DNA of 12,395 nucleotides from Butyrivibrio sp. (GCA_024688095.1 JAILEJ010000128.1:1-12395); one strand, 5' to 3'. Positions 1 to 6,014 are shown, counted from the stretch's first letter. The notes: a model not told the origin generated them from the letters alone. Translations and numbers: made by a program.

Positions 1-1
1 A

Positions 2-529
2 CTTAAGTTCAACCTCTTCAAATACACTAAGGATTCTGAAGAGAAAACGGTTGCTCTTGCAGGTGCAAAATTCGCTCTTTATGCAGATGAAGCTTGCACA
101 CAGCGTGTATATGTAGTTGCCAATAAAGATGGCTATACATACACAAAGACAACTGGTGAAAACAATGTTGATATAGTATCAGTTGATGCTACTGTAAATA
201 AAGGAAATGTTGTGGTTAACGGTCTTGATGATGGCACATATTATCTTAAGGAGACAAAGGCACCTGTAGGATATAATCTTCAGCCAAAAGTAATTTCTGT
301 TACTCTTTATCAGACAGAGAATAATTCAACAACAACTTCTTTATATCAGACAAATGCTGATAAGTCTACTGCAGGAGTAACACTTGTAGAAGTACTTAAC
401 CAGACAGGTTCAGTTCTTCCATCAACTGGTGGTATTGGTACAACAATCTTTTACCTTGTAGGTGGTGTTCTCATTGTTGCAGCTGGTGCATACTTCATTC
501 TTAAGAGAAAATCATCTTCTATGAACTGA
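2..529 (+). CDS. LPxTG-anchored major-pilin-like protein, 3' end only
   Basis: The reading frame is open from base 2 to a TGA at 527-529, giving 175 C-terminal residues; the start lies off the window. It encodes a SpaA/Cna-B-like beta domain. A lysine lies in FNLFKYTKD (codon 20-22), followed by LAGAKFALY, the E-box ETKAPVGYN (Glu codon 251-253) and an Asn in EVLNQTG (398-400). This is the Lys/Asn/Glu set expected for an intramolecular isopeptide bond. The C-terminus is a complete sorting signal: LPSTGG (416-433), a hydrophobic span, then KRK. Family knowledge: such proteins are cleaved at the Thr-Gly bond by sortase and either polymerised into a pilus or linked to the wall. The class C sortase directly downstream supports the pilin reading. 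Which subunit it is (shaft or tip) cannot be settled without the N-terminal part and a pilin motif lysine. Confidence 0.9.
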   Translation, partial: LKFNLFKYTKDSEEKTVALAGAKFALYADEACTQRVYVVANKDGYTYTKTTGENNVDIVSVDATVNKGNVVVNGLDDGTYYLKETKAPVGYNLQPKVISVTLYQTENNSTTTSLYQTNADKSTAGVTLVEVLNQTGSVLPSTGGIGTTIFYLVGGVLIVAAGAYFILKRKSSSMN

Positions 530-580
530 TAAAGTAGTTAATTTATAGATTAGGTTTTCTTGAGAATAGACATTTAAAAT

Positions 581-594
581 ATTATCCGGATAAT
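581..594. repeat. 14-bp perfect palindrome in pilin-sortase gap
   Basis: ATTATCCGGATAAT is a perfect palindrome 51 bases after the pilin stop. The half-site recurs twice just downstream: ATCCGG at 598-603, which can also pair with CCGGAT 586-591 as a 6-bp stem, and TTTATCCCGG at 604-613. There is no T-run behind it, so it is not a standard terminator. It could be an operator for a dimeric regulator or part of a folded leader; the role is not known. Confidence 0.4.
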
Positions 595-611
595 TAAATC
601 CGGTTTATCCC

Positions 612-633
612 GGCTCTCTGTCACAGGAGAGTC
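612..633 (+). other. Stem-loop in the pilin-sortase gap
   Basis: GGCTCT (612-617) and CTG (618-620) pair with CAG (624-626) and AGAGTC (628-633), leaving loop TCA and one bulged G: nine pairs, one of them G-U. A later AAGAGC (646-651) could compete for the GCTCT arm, so two alternative folds are possible. No T-run follows, so termination is not evident. The 221-base gap from 530 to 750 contains no gene that I can see; it could lower read-through from the abundant pilin message to the sortase message, or stabilise the pilin 3' end. No riboswitch family known to me fits. Confidence 0.4.
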
Positions 634-672
634 AGGAGTTCGGCTAAGAGCATATGTTGATAGATATAATTC

Positions 673-691
673 ATATAAAAATGTTTTATAT
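673..691. repeat. AT-only inverted repeat, 8-bp arms
   Basis: ATATAAAA (673-680) and TTTTATAT (684-691) are exact reverse complements separated by ATG. A TATAAT hexamer at 689-694 overlaps the right arm and could be a -10 box, but no convincing -35 sits 16-18 bases upstream. Similar AT palindromes occur at 2842-2855 and 11935-11950. A role in DNA bending or regulator binding is possible, but base composition makes chance plausible. Confidence 0.3.
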
Positions 692-725
692 AATAGAAAT
701 TCTTAGTCAGTAGAATTAGTATATA

Positions 726-739
726 GCCCAGATATGGGC
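726..739 (+). promoter_or_regulatory. Hairpin touching the ribosome site of the class C sortase
   Basis: GCCCA (726-730) pairs with TGGGC (735-739) around a GATA loop. The last pair is directly followed by the ribosome site GAGGGAA (740-746) and the ATG at 751. A five-pair GC-rich stem this close to the ribosome site could tune translation of the sortase relative to the pilin. This is inference from position only. Confidence 0.4.
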
Positions 740-750
740 GAGGGAATTTA

Positions 751-1587
751 ATGGGTAAGCTAAAAAAGCAACTACCTACAATATTTTTTGTTGTAGTGTT
801 GATAGTAGGAATATGTATTATGTCATACCCTTCTGTCAGTAATTACATAAATTCAAAACATCAGAGTAAAGCTATCAAGGATTATACAGAGGCTTTGGAA
901 AATCTAACAGCGGAAGACTATACAGCATTTTGGAAAGCTGCTAAAGAGTATAACGAGATGCTTACTACAAAGGTAACAAACTTTAATCTGTCTGATGAGG
1001 AAATGGAAGAGTATAACAATACTTTAAATCCTACTGGTACAGGAATAATGGGGTATCTTGAAATTGAGAATATAGGTGTCAATCTTCCTATATATCATGG
1101 AACAGAGGAGTCCGTTCTTGCAATTGGAATTGGACATATCCCCGGTACTTCTTTTCCGACAGGGACGGAGAGTACACATACTGTGCTTTCAGGACACAGA
1201 GGTCTTCCCTCAAGTAAGCTTCTGACTGATCTTGATCAGATGATTGAAGGTGATACATTTTTATTACATATAATGGATCAGACCTTTGCTTATCAGGTAG
1301 ATCAGATAAATATCGTTCTCCCGGAAGAAACTGAGACACTTGGTATTTATGATGGAGAAGACTACGTTACATTAGTTACATGTACGCCTTATGGTGTTAA
1401 TACTCACAGGCTCCTTGTTAGAGGCAAAAGAGTTGATTACAATGAAGAAACCAAACTGATAGTTCCTGCAGATGCGACCAAATACAGTAATCTGTTAATT
1501 GCTCCATTTATAGGAATTCCGATTTTACTCATAATATTCATTATATTTATGGTTATGACATCCAGATATGTCAGAGAAAAAAGGTGA
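751..1587 (+). CDS. Class C (pilin-polymerising) sortase
   Basis: The 278-residue product is a membrane-bound transpeptidase that would cleave LPxTG-type signals and join pilin subunits through lysine side chains outside the cell. Visible features are an N-terminal membrane span (about 10-26) and the core opening GYLEIENIGVNLPIYHGT. The active-site His is H149 in LSGHRGLP, the Cys is C211 in TLVTCTPYGVN and the Arg is R220 in HRLLVRG. A second membrane span (about 248-268) precedes a basic tail, the two-span layout usual for class C. The usual Asp-Pro-Trp/Phe lid motif ahead of the core is not seen; this stretch reads FNLSDEEMEEY instead. GAGGGAA precedes the ATG by four bases. Its stop overlaps the next gene's upstream GTG, so the two are probably co-translated. 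Class assignment is firm; the substrate is inferred from the flanking LPxTG proteins. Confidence 0.93.
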   Translation: MGKLKKQLPTIFFVVVLIVGICIMSYPSVSNYINSKHQSKAIKDYTEALENLTAEDYTAFWKAAKEYNEMLTTKVTNFNLSDEEMEEYNNTLNPTGTGIMGYLEIENIGVNLPIYHGTEESVLAIGIGHIPGTSFPTGTESTHTVLSGHRGLPSSKLLTDLDQMIEGDTFLLHIMDQTFAYQVDQINIVLPEETETLGIYDGEDYVTLVTCTPYGVNTHRLLVRGKRVDYNEETKLIVPADATKYSNLLIAPFIGIPILLIIFIIFMVMTSRYVREKR

Positions 1588-1592
1588 AAACA

Positions 1593-2831
1593 GTGAAAAA
1601 GTTTTTTGACAAGAAAATCAGTAGAATATTGATAATGCTTGCCGCATTTATGATAGCGGCAATGTATATGCCTGTTAGCTCATTAGCAGCTTCTGTGTCT
1701 AAGATAGATACATCCAGGAAGGCTACTCTTACGGTAACGCATTATGCACCAGAGGAGGCTGATATAGAGACTTTAAGCGGCGTTACATCAAGGATATACA
1801 GAGTTGCTTCAGTTGATGAAAATGGTTTATATACTATTCTTGATAAGTTCAATGATGAGACAGGCTTTCCAATTGGGGATATTAATTCAGTTTCCAGTCA
1901 GGAGCAGTGGGATAACTGTATTTCTCCAATCATGAAATATATCAATGACAATGGGATTGAGCCTGAAGCTACAGGATTGTCTGACAGTGAAGGCAAGACC
2001 TACTATACAGATCTTGAGCTTGGTATATATCTTGTACTTAGTGATTCAATTGCCAAGGATGATGGCTATACATATTCATTTATTGATTTCTTTGTGGCTA
2101 TTCCTGGAAATGAGTATGATGAGAGTACAGATACTTACAACTGGGTATATGATGTTGCCGCATCACCTAAGAAGTCAAGAGCAGTTGATCCGGAAGAACA
2201 TCAGGTATATAAGAGATGGGATGATACAGGTTATGAGTCAGAAAGACCTGATGCAGTAACTGTTTATATCTATAAGGATGGTGTTCAGGAAGAAGAGATT
2301 TCTCTTTCTACAGATAATAACTGGCAGTATTCATGGTCATGTGAAAAAGGTCATATCTGGTCAGTCTCTGAAGCTGATGTAGATGGATATACAGCTTCAA
2401 TAACAGAAAGCGGTACGGCATTTATTATTGTTAATACATACAATCCACCTGAAAATCCATCATCACCACCAGATGATGATGGTGATAATGGAGGCGGAGA
2501 TAATGATGGCGGTGAAGAAGTTGAAACTCCAGACGATGATGAAGATGTTGATATCGTAGAAAATGATGACAATGAAACTGTTGAACAAGACGATATTGAT
2601 AATAATGAACTTGATAACTCTGAAGATGTAGATAATACAGAATCAGAGGATTCTGAAGGCGGACTTCCTGCAGTACTTGGAGCAATTAGAAAGCTTATAA
2701 CAGATGGCCCTGCAGTACTTGGTGCAAGACGTCTTCCGCAGACAGGTCAGCTTTGGTGGCCACTTCCTATACTTGTAATTGGGGGAATATTACTTATAGG
2801 TTTTGGAATCAGACTGAGAAAAAAACAATAG
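1593..2831 (+). CDS. LPQTG-anchored surface protein or minor pilin with Cna-B domain
   Basis: I place the start at GTG 1593 (412 residues), because AAGGTGA at 1581-1587 is a ribosome site with a five-base gap; GTG 1584, overlapping the sortase stop, is the alternative. The signal peptide has a basic start, the core ILIMLAAFMIAAMYM and a likely cut near SSLAA. Next comes an N-terminal pilin-like domain containing TLTVTHYAPEE. A Cna-B domain follows (about 204-284) with isopeptide candidates K207 (VYKRWDD), E260 (SVSEADVDGY) and N281 (IVNTY). Residues 285-357 are a Pro-then-Asp/Glu/Asn/Gly stalk. The C-terminus has LPQTG (bases 2733-2747), a hydrophobic span starting LWWPLPILV, and RLRKKQ. It is probably a wall-anchored pilus base or adhesin subunit processed by the neighbouring sortases. 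The ligand and exact pilus position are unknown. Confidence 0.88.
   Translation: MKKFFDKKISRILIMLAAFMIAAMYMPVSSLAASVSKIDTSRKATLTVTHYAPEEADIETLSGVTSRIYRVASVDENGLYTILDKFNDETGFPIGDINSVSSQEQWDNCISPIMKYINDNGIEPEATGLSDSEGKTYYTDLELGIYLVLSDSIAKDDGYTYSFIDFFVAIPGNEYDESTDTYNWVYDVAASPKKSRAVDPEEHQVYKRWDDTGYESERPDAVTVYIYKDGVQEEEISLSTDNNWQYSWSCEKGHIWSVSEADVDGYTASITESGTAFIIVNTYNPPENPSSPPDDDGDNGGGDNDGGEEVETPDDDEDVDIVENDDNETVEQDDIDNNELDNSEDVDNTESEDSEGGLPAVLGAIRKLITDGPAVLGARRLPQTGQLWWPLPILVIGGILLIGFGIRLRKKQ
2667..2727 (+). repeat. Direct repeat duplicating the AVLGA motif before LPQTG
   Basis: CCTGCAGTACTTGGAGCAA (2667-2685) recurs at 2709-2727 with a single change, a 42-base (14-codon) step. In protein the result is PAVLGA twice, the second copy running into RR-LPQTG. 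The rest of the 42-base unit does not match, so this is a short local duplication or a gene-conversion patch next to the sorting signal. Confidence 0.75.
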
Positions 2832-2841
2832 GATGAAAAAG

Positions 2842-2855
2842 TTTTATATATAAAA
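2842..2855. repeat. AT-only 14-bp palindrome before the terminator
   Basis: TTTTATATATAAAA is a perfect palindrome directly upstream of the terminator stem. Its A-rich right half would act as the A-tract facing the terminator's T-run, so it may simply make the terminator work in both directions. Confidence 0.35.
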
Positions 2856-2856
2856 A

Positions 2857-2908
2857 TGCAGGCTATATACTAAGGGAGGAAAGAGAGTATATAGCCTGTA
2901 GTATTTTT
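2857..2908 (+). terminator. Rho-independent terminator with ribosome-site-like loop
   Basis: Bases 2857-2871 pair with 2886-2900 over 15 positions (one G-U), enclosing a 14-base loop AAGGGAGGAAAGAG. The run TTTTT follows at 2904-2908. It lies 25 bases after the LPQTG gene and should end the pilin-sortase transcript. The loop contains AAGGGAGGA, a near-perfect ribosome site that is not followed by a start codon at useful distance. The stem is mostly A-T, so strength is moderate. Confidence 0.75.
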
Positions 2909-2958
2909 GAGAATTATATTGATTAATAAGTGTAGTATATTTAAAGATGGAGATTATT

Positions 2959-3606
2959 ATGAAGAAGAAAGTTATAAGTACAGTGCTGATTATTCTTGGA
3001 CTTTTATGTATAGCTTGTGCAGGAGCACTTGTATATCATAACTATGCAGAAGATGCTGAGGCAGGTGCTGCTTCAGATGAGGCATTTTCATGTGTTCTTG
3101 AGCAGATTCCGGATACAGTACTTGAAGGTGATGAGACTGGAGATATGATGGCAGTAGATGTGGATGGAAGGTCTTTTATCGGAACGGTTTATGTTCCGTC
3201 ATTGGGACTTCTTTTGCCAATTCAGTCAGAATGGAGTAGTGATAATGCAAAGGTATCTGTTTGCAGATACAAGGGCTCGGTATATACCAATGATCTTATC
3301 GTGGCAGGCCATAACTATTCAGAGCATTTTGGAACGCTTAATCAGCTTCTTACAGGAGACAGCGTTGTTGTAACAGATATGAATGGAAAGAGCTTTTATT
3401 ACGAGGTTGTAAATATTGAAACACTTGGTTCTTATGACCTTGAAGAGATGGAAGCTGGTGAATGGGATCTTACTCTTTTTACCTGTACTGTAGGTGGTGC
3501 AAGCAGAGTTACTGTAAGATGTGAAGCAACAGGTGAAACTTCCAAAGTGGGAGATGTTCCTGATATTCAAAAGGCCGTTGAAGAGAGCGAACATGTAAGG
3601 AAATAG
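2959..3606 (+). CDS. Small sortase, probably wall-anchoring (class uncertain)
   Basis: I start it at ATG 2959 (215 residues): GATGGAG (2946-2952) is a ribosome site six bases upstream, and it overlaps the alternative ATG at 2947, which has no site of its own. The protein has one N-terminal membrane span (VISTVLIILGLLCIACAGALV), a spacer of about 50 residues, then the sortase barrel. The catalytic His is H118 (VAGHNYSEHF), the Cys C176 (TLFTCTVGG) and the Arg R183 (six residues after the Cys, ASRVTVRC). There is no C-terminal membrane span, so it is not class C. Class D or an unclassified clostridial group is possible. Its likely job is to fix finished pili or single LPxTG proteins to peptidoglycan, complementing the upstream class C enzyme. 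It sits behind a terminator, so it probably has its own promoter, though I find no clear one in 2909-2945. Confidence 0.87.
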   Translation: MKKKVISTVLIILGLLCIACAGALVYHNYAEDAEAGAASDEAFSCVLEQIPDTVLEGDETGDMMAVDVDGRSFIGTVYVPSLGLLLPIQSEWSSDNAKVSVCRYKGSVYTNDLIVAGHNYSEHFGTLNQLLTGDSVVVTDMNGKSFYYEVVNIETLGSYDLEEMEAGEWDLTLFTCTVGGASRVTVRCEATGETSKVGDVPDIQKAVEESEHVRK

Positions 3607-3635
3607 TTGAATTTTCGGATTTCTGATATTATTAT
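3607..3635 (+). promoter_or_regulatory. Sigma-A-type promoter for the 11-mer repeat protein
   Basis: TTGAAT (3607-3612), a 17-base spacer and TATTAT (3630-3635) match the housekeeping consensus at 4/6 and 5/6. It begins on the base after the sortase stop and predicts a transcript start near 3642, with a leader of about 52 bases. A strong ribosome-site sequence GAGGAGG (3647-3653) in that leader has no start codon at useful distance; the functional site is AAGGGGG at 3681-3687. Confidence 0.5.
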
Positions 3636-3693
3636 ATTTGTAAACAGAGGAGGATTAGTTAAGTAATCGATAACATTTACAAGGGGGCATAAC

Positions 3694-4350
3694 ATGAGTG
3701 ATAAAAAGAATTCAGATAAGTTAAAAGAAATTGCAAAAGAGGTTTCAGATGCCATTGAGCCGGCTATTGAAAGCGTAAAGAATGCAGCTGAACCTGTTAT
3801 CAGAGATGTTAAGACATCTGCCAAACCATATATGGATAAGATAAAGGAAAGCGCTGAGCCAAAATATAATGAGGCTAAGGAAAAGGCTGAACCTTATATC
3901 AAAAAAGCCAGGGAAACAGCAGAGCCTATAATTAAGGATGCAAGGACAAAGGCTGAGCCTGTTATAAATGATGCCAAAGCTAAGGCAGAACCTATAATTA
4001 AGAGTGCAAAAGAAAAGGCACAGCCTTATATTGATTCTGCTATGGAGAAGGCAGATCCTATAATTAAAGAGGTTAAGAAAAAAGCTGAGCCTGCTGCAAA
4101 GAGTGCCAAAAAGGTAAGTAAGGAATTTACAGAGTCATCAAGAAGAAAGAATGCTAAAAAGGAAATATATATTCAGTTTGGGGATTATGAAGTCAGAACT
4201 GAGGATATTTCAGACAGAGCTATTGATGATTATGTTGCAAAGGGAAACAGCCTTAAGGATGTTAAGGATATTCAGATTTATGTAAAGCCTGAAGAAAAGG
4301 CAGCATATTATGTAATTAATCATAAGGATACAGGTAAAATCACATACTGA
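3694..4350 (+). CDS. 11-residue A-E-P repeat protein with C-terminal DUF6465-like domain
   Basis: This is a 218-residue soluble, highly charged protein with no signal peptide or membrane span. Residues 18-138 are eleven consecutive 11-residue units of the pattern x-x-x-A-E-P-x-I-x-x-A/V. Alternating Lys/Glu with one Pro per unit suggests amphipathic helix segments kinked at each Pro. After a basic linker (about 139-157), residues 158-218 form a compact domain (IYIQFGDYEV, IQIYVKPEEKAAYYVINH). From memory this resembles DUF6465, seen in Lachnospiraceae; that assignment is recollection, not a search. By analogy, 11-mer amphipathic repeats occur in apolipoproteins, phasins and group 3 LEA proteins, so binding to a membrane, granule or polyanion is conceivable, but the function is unknown. 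AAGGGGG sits six bases before the ATG. Flanking promoter and hairpins suggest a single-gene unit. Confidence 0.85.
   Translation: MSDKKNSDKLKEIAKEVSDAIEPAIESVKNAAEPVIRDVKTSAKPYMDKIKESAEPKYNEAKEKAEPYIKKARETAEPIIKDARTKAEPVINDAKAKAEPIIKSAKEKAQPYIDSAMEKADPIIKEVKKKAEPAAKSAKKVSKEFTESSRRKNAKKEIYIQFGDYEVRTEDISDRAIDDYVAKGNSLKDVKDIQIYVKPEEKAAYYVINHKDTGKITY
3745..4107 (+). repeat. Eleven coding repeats of 33 bases
   Basis: The 33-base period encodes the A-E-P 11-mers. The most regular copies are units 5-10 (about 3877-4074), where GCAGA/GCTGA (Ala-Glu) followed by a CCT Pro codon recurs every 33 bases and CCTATAATTAA appears three times. The first three units and the last are more diverged, consistent with expansion from the centre. 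Confidence 0.85.
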
Positions 4351-4358
4351 TCTATTAA

Positions 4359-4374
4359 GGCGGTAGTTGCCGCC
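4359..4374 (+). terminator. GC hairpin after the repeat protein
   Basis: GGCGG (4359-4363) pairs with CCGCC (4370-4374) around TAGTTG, nine bases after the stop. The downstream run is A/T mixed (AAATAAAATTAGATTTT) rather than a pure T-run. It may act together with the next hairpin as a two-step terminator. Confidence 0.45.
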
Positions 4375-4395
4375 AGAAATAAAATTAGATTTTAG

Positions 4396-4433
4396 TGCAG
4401 GTCGTCGTATTTATGCGCCGACCTGTATTTATT
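4396..4433 (+). terminator. Terminator-like stem-loop between the two small genes
   Basis: CAGGTCG (4398-4404) pairs with CGACCTG (4419-4425). The stem extends outward by T-A and G-U pairs and inward by CG/CG past one mismatch, with loop TATTTATG. TATTTATT follows, a weak T-run. It probably separates the repeat-protein transcript from the next gene. Confidence 0.55.
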
Positions 4434-4475
4434 AGTAAAAAGCGATAAAACCGGATTATATTAAGAGGAAGTTAA

Positions 4476-4811
4476 ATGGCAGAGATAGAAAAGAGTGAAT
4501 TTTTTAATTTAAGACATTATGAATATGGTGAGGCATTATTTGGAAGTCATAAGGGAATGCGTTACAGACTTGCAAGAGAACCACTTGCAAATGTCTTTTT
4601 TACTCCTGTGGATCAGAGAAACCCTGAGGACAGGCTTCTTGCTACAATTTGGCCAGAGCCATATGCTTATGCCAAAACAGATCCGGCACTTATGGTATCA
4701 AAAAAGTTTGAGATAACAGAAGAAGGCTTTGATGAAGCCATAGCCTGGATCAATGAACAGTATGAAGCAAGGAAAAAGGAGTGGAATGAGCTTGTTTATA
4801 GGACGATGTAA
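4476..4811 (+). CDS. Conserved-looking small protein, function unknown
   Basis: This is a 111-residue soluble protein with a good ribosome site (AGAGGAA, five bases before ATG). I do not recognise a named family. Visible features are an N-terminal FFNLRHYEYGEALFGSH segment, a central aromatic-rich stretch (ATIWPEPYAYAKTD) and a charged C-terminal helix (EEGFDEAIAWINEQYEARKKEW). There is no signal peptide, membrane span, Cys pair or nucleotide motif. The reading frame, site and codon use match the neighbours, so it is very likely a real gene. It stands alone between the hairpins and the dgt promoter region, probably monocistronic. An acetyltransferase-like or small binding fold is possible, but nothing in the sequence proves either. 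Confidence 0.7.
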   Translation: MAEIEKSEFFNLRHYEYGEALFGSHKGMRYRLAREPLANVFFTPVDQRNPEDRLLATIWPEPYAYAKTDPALMVSKKFEITEEGFDEAIAWINEQYEARKKEWNELVYRTM

Positions 4812-4945
4812 GTATTATTAACATATTGTCCTTTGAAATAGTTCTAATCGTATAAAAAAATAAGAAAATAAAAAAGGAAATTAACTTTTTTTACAGAATA
4901 TATTATTGTATGCGTTTTTTGTTTGTATGAGTGTGGAGATTCTTT

Positions 4946-4969
4946 TTGACAAAAGCTGTCTTGTATAGT
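4946..4969 (+). promoter_or_regulatory. Candidate promoter of the dgt-dnaG-rpoD operon (odd spacing)
   Basis: A perfect -35 TTGACA lies at 4946-4951, but the only good -10 after it, TATAGT (4964-4969), is just 12 bases away instead of about 17. A small inverted repeat GACA/TGTC (4948-4951, 4957-4960) overlaps it. The upstream part of the gap (4812-4945) is extremely A/T-rich, with poly-A and poly-T runs that could serve as UP-element DNA or as a weak terminator for the preceding gene. A promoter is expected here because a new operon starts; which boxes are used is uncertain. Confidence 0.35.
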
Positions 4970-5006
4970 AGTGGCAAATGAGAACAGACGGCAGATTGGA
5001 CAGAGT

Positions 5007-6014
5007 GTGAAGATTAGAGAAAGTCTTGAACAGAGAGAAAAAGAATATTTAAGTAAATACGCTACACTTAGTATGGCCTCAAAGGGAAGAGAACGTGAGG
5101 AAAAAGCTTGTGATATACGACCATGCTTTCAGAGGGACAGAGACAGGATTCTTTACTGTAAGTCCTTTAGAAGGCTTAAAGATAAGACGCAGGTTTTCCT
5201 GACTCCTGATGGAGATCATTACAGGACAAGACTTACACATACGCTTGAAGTTGCACAAAATGCCAGGACAATAGCCAAGGCATTAAAGCTAAACGAAGAT
5301 CTTGCAGAGGCAATAGCATTTGGACATGACCTTGGGCATACGCCTTTTGGACATGCGGGAGAGAGAGCTCTTAATGCGGTCTGTCCATATGGATTTAAGC
5401 ATAATGAGCAGAGTCTTAGGATTGTGGAGCTTCTTGAAAAGGAAGGCCAGGGATTAAATCTTACCTGGGAGGTCCGTGATGGTATACTTAATCACGAAAT
5501 GGACACTACTCCGCATACTCTTGAGGGCAAGGTTGTAAGGCTTTCTGATAAAATTGCGTATATTCATCATGATATGGATGATGCGCTTCGTGGAGGCATT
5601 CTAAAGGAATCTGATGTTCCGGAGAGTATCTGTAGCGTAATTGGTCATACAAATGGTGAATGGCTTGATACTTTCATTCATGACATTGTGGAAAACAGTG
5701 TCGGTAAGGATGATATATGGATGTCAGATGAAGTATACAAGGCGCTTCATGCAATCAGAACATTTATGTTTGAAAATGTCTATACAAACCCTGTGTGCAA
5801 GGGCGAGGAAGGCAGAGCAATGGATATGGTCAAGATATTGTATCAGCATTATATGGACAATATAGATCAGATTCCGGAATATCTTAAGAAACTGATGGAA
5901 AAGGGAGAACCCAAAGAAAAGGTTGTATGCGATTATGTAAGTTCAATGACTGACAGATTTGCAATATACAAATTTGAGGAGTACTTTATTCCAAAGTCCT
6001 GGGATATTTTGTGA
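5007..6014 (+). CDS. dgt: dGTPase-like HD-domain deoxynucleoside triphosphohydrolase
   Basis: The product hydrolyses dNTPs (classically dGTP) to deoxynucleoside and triphosphate in the cytoplasm, tuning the nucleotide pool. I start at GTG 5007 (335 residues), where VKIRESLEQREKEYL matches the usual N-terminus and GGA sits six bases upstream. GTG 4971, which adds 12 residues, has no ribosome site. The metal-binding HD set is visible: H78 (RLTHTLEVAQ), H107-D108 (FGHDLGHTPFGHAGERALN) and a downstream Asp D189 (IHHDMDD). RDRDRILYCKSFRRLKDKTQVF is the conserved N-terminal signature of the clostridial branch. Length is normal for that branch. A 66-base gap leads to dnaG. The dgt-dnaG-rpoD order is, from general knowledge, recurrent in Firmicutes and links dNTP supply to priming. 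True substrate preference among dNTPs cannot be read from sequence. Confidence 0.92.
   Translation: MKIRESLEQREKEYLSKYATLSMASKGREREEKACDIRPCFQRDRDRILYCKSFRRLKDKTQVFLTPDGDHYRTRLTHTLEVAQNARTIAKALKLNEDLAEAIAFGHDLGHTPFGHAGERALNAVCPYGFKHNEQSLRIVELLEKEGQGLNLTWEVRDGILNHEMDTTPHTLEGKVVRLSDKIAYIHHDMDDALRGGILKESDVPESICSVIGHTNGEWLDTFIHDIVENSVGKDDIWMSDEVYKALHAIRTFMFENVYTNPVCKGEEGRAMDMVKILYQHYMDNIDQIPEYLKKLMEKGEPKEKVVCDYVSSMTDRFAIYKFEEYFIPKSWDIL

Noticed and set aside
530..750. Known riboswitch such as c-di-GMP, c-di-AMP or cobalamin type in the pilin-sortase gap
   Set aside because: I compared it from memory with these consensus cores and found none; only generic inverted repeats are visible.
2351..2685. 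Two open frames on the minus strand inside the LPQTG gene stalk, Ser- and His-rich
   Set aside because: They mirror the repetitive GAT/GAA codons of the acidic stalk, have no ribosome site, and overlap a well-supported gene.
2856..2873. Five-codon ORF (MQAIY) starting just before the terminator stem
   Set aside because: It has no ribosome site and is fully contained in the terminator hairpin; chance occurrence.
4870..4891. AAAAAAG/CTTTTTT stem as a terminator for the 111-residue gene
   Set aside because: Almost entirely A-T with an eight-base loop, so too weak to call with confidence; noted only in the promoter-region entry.
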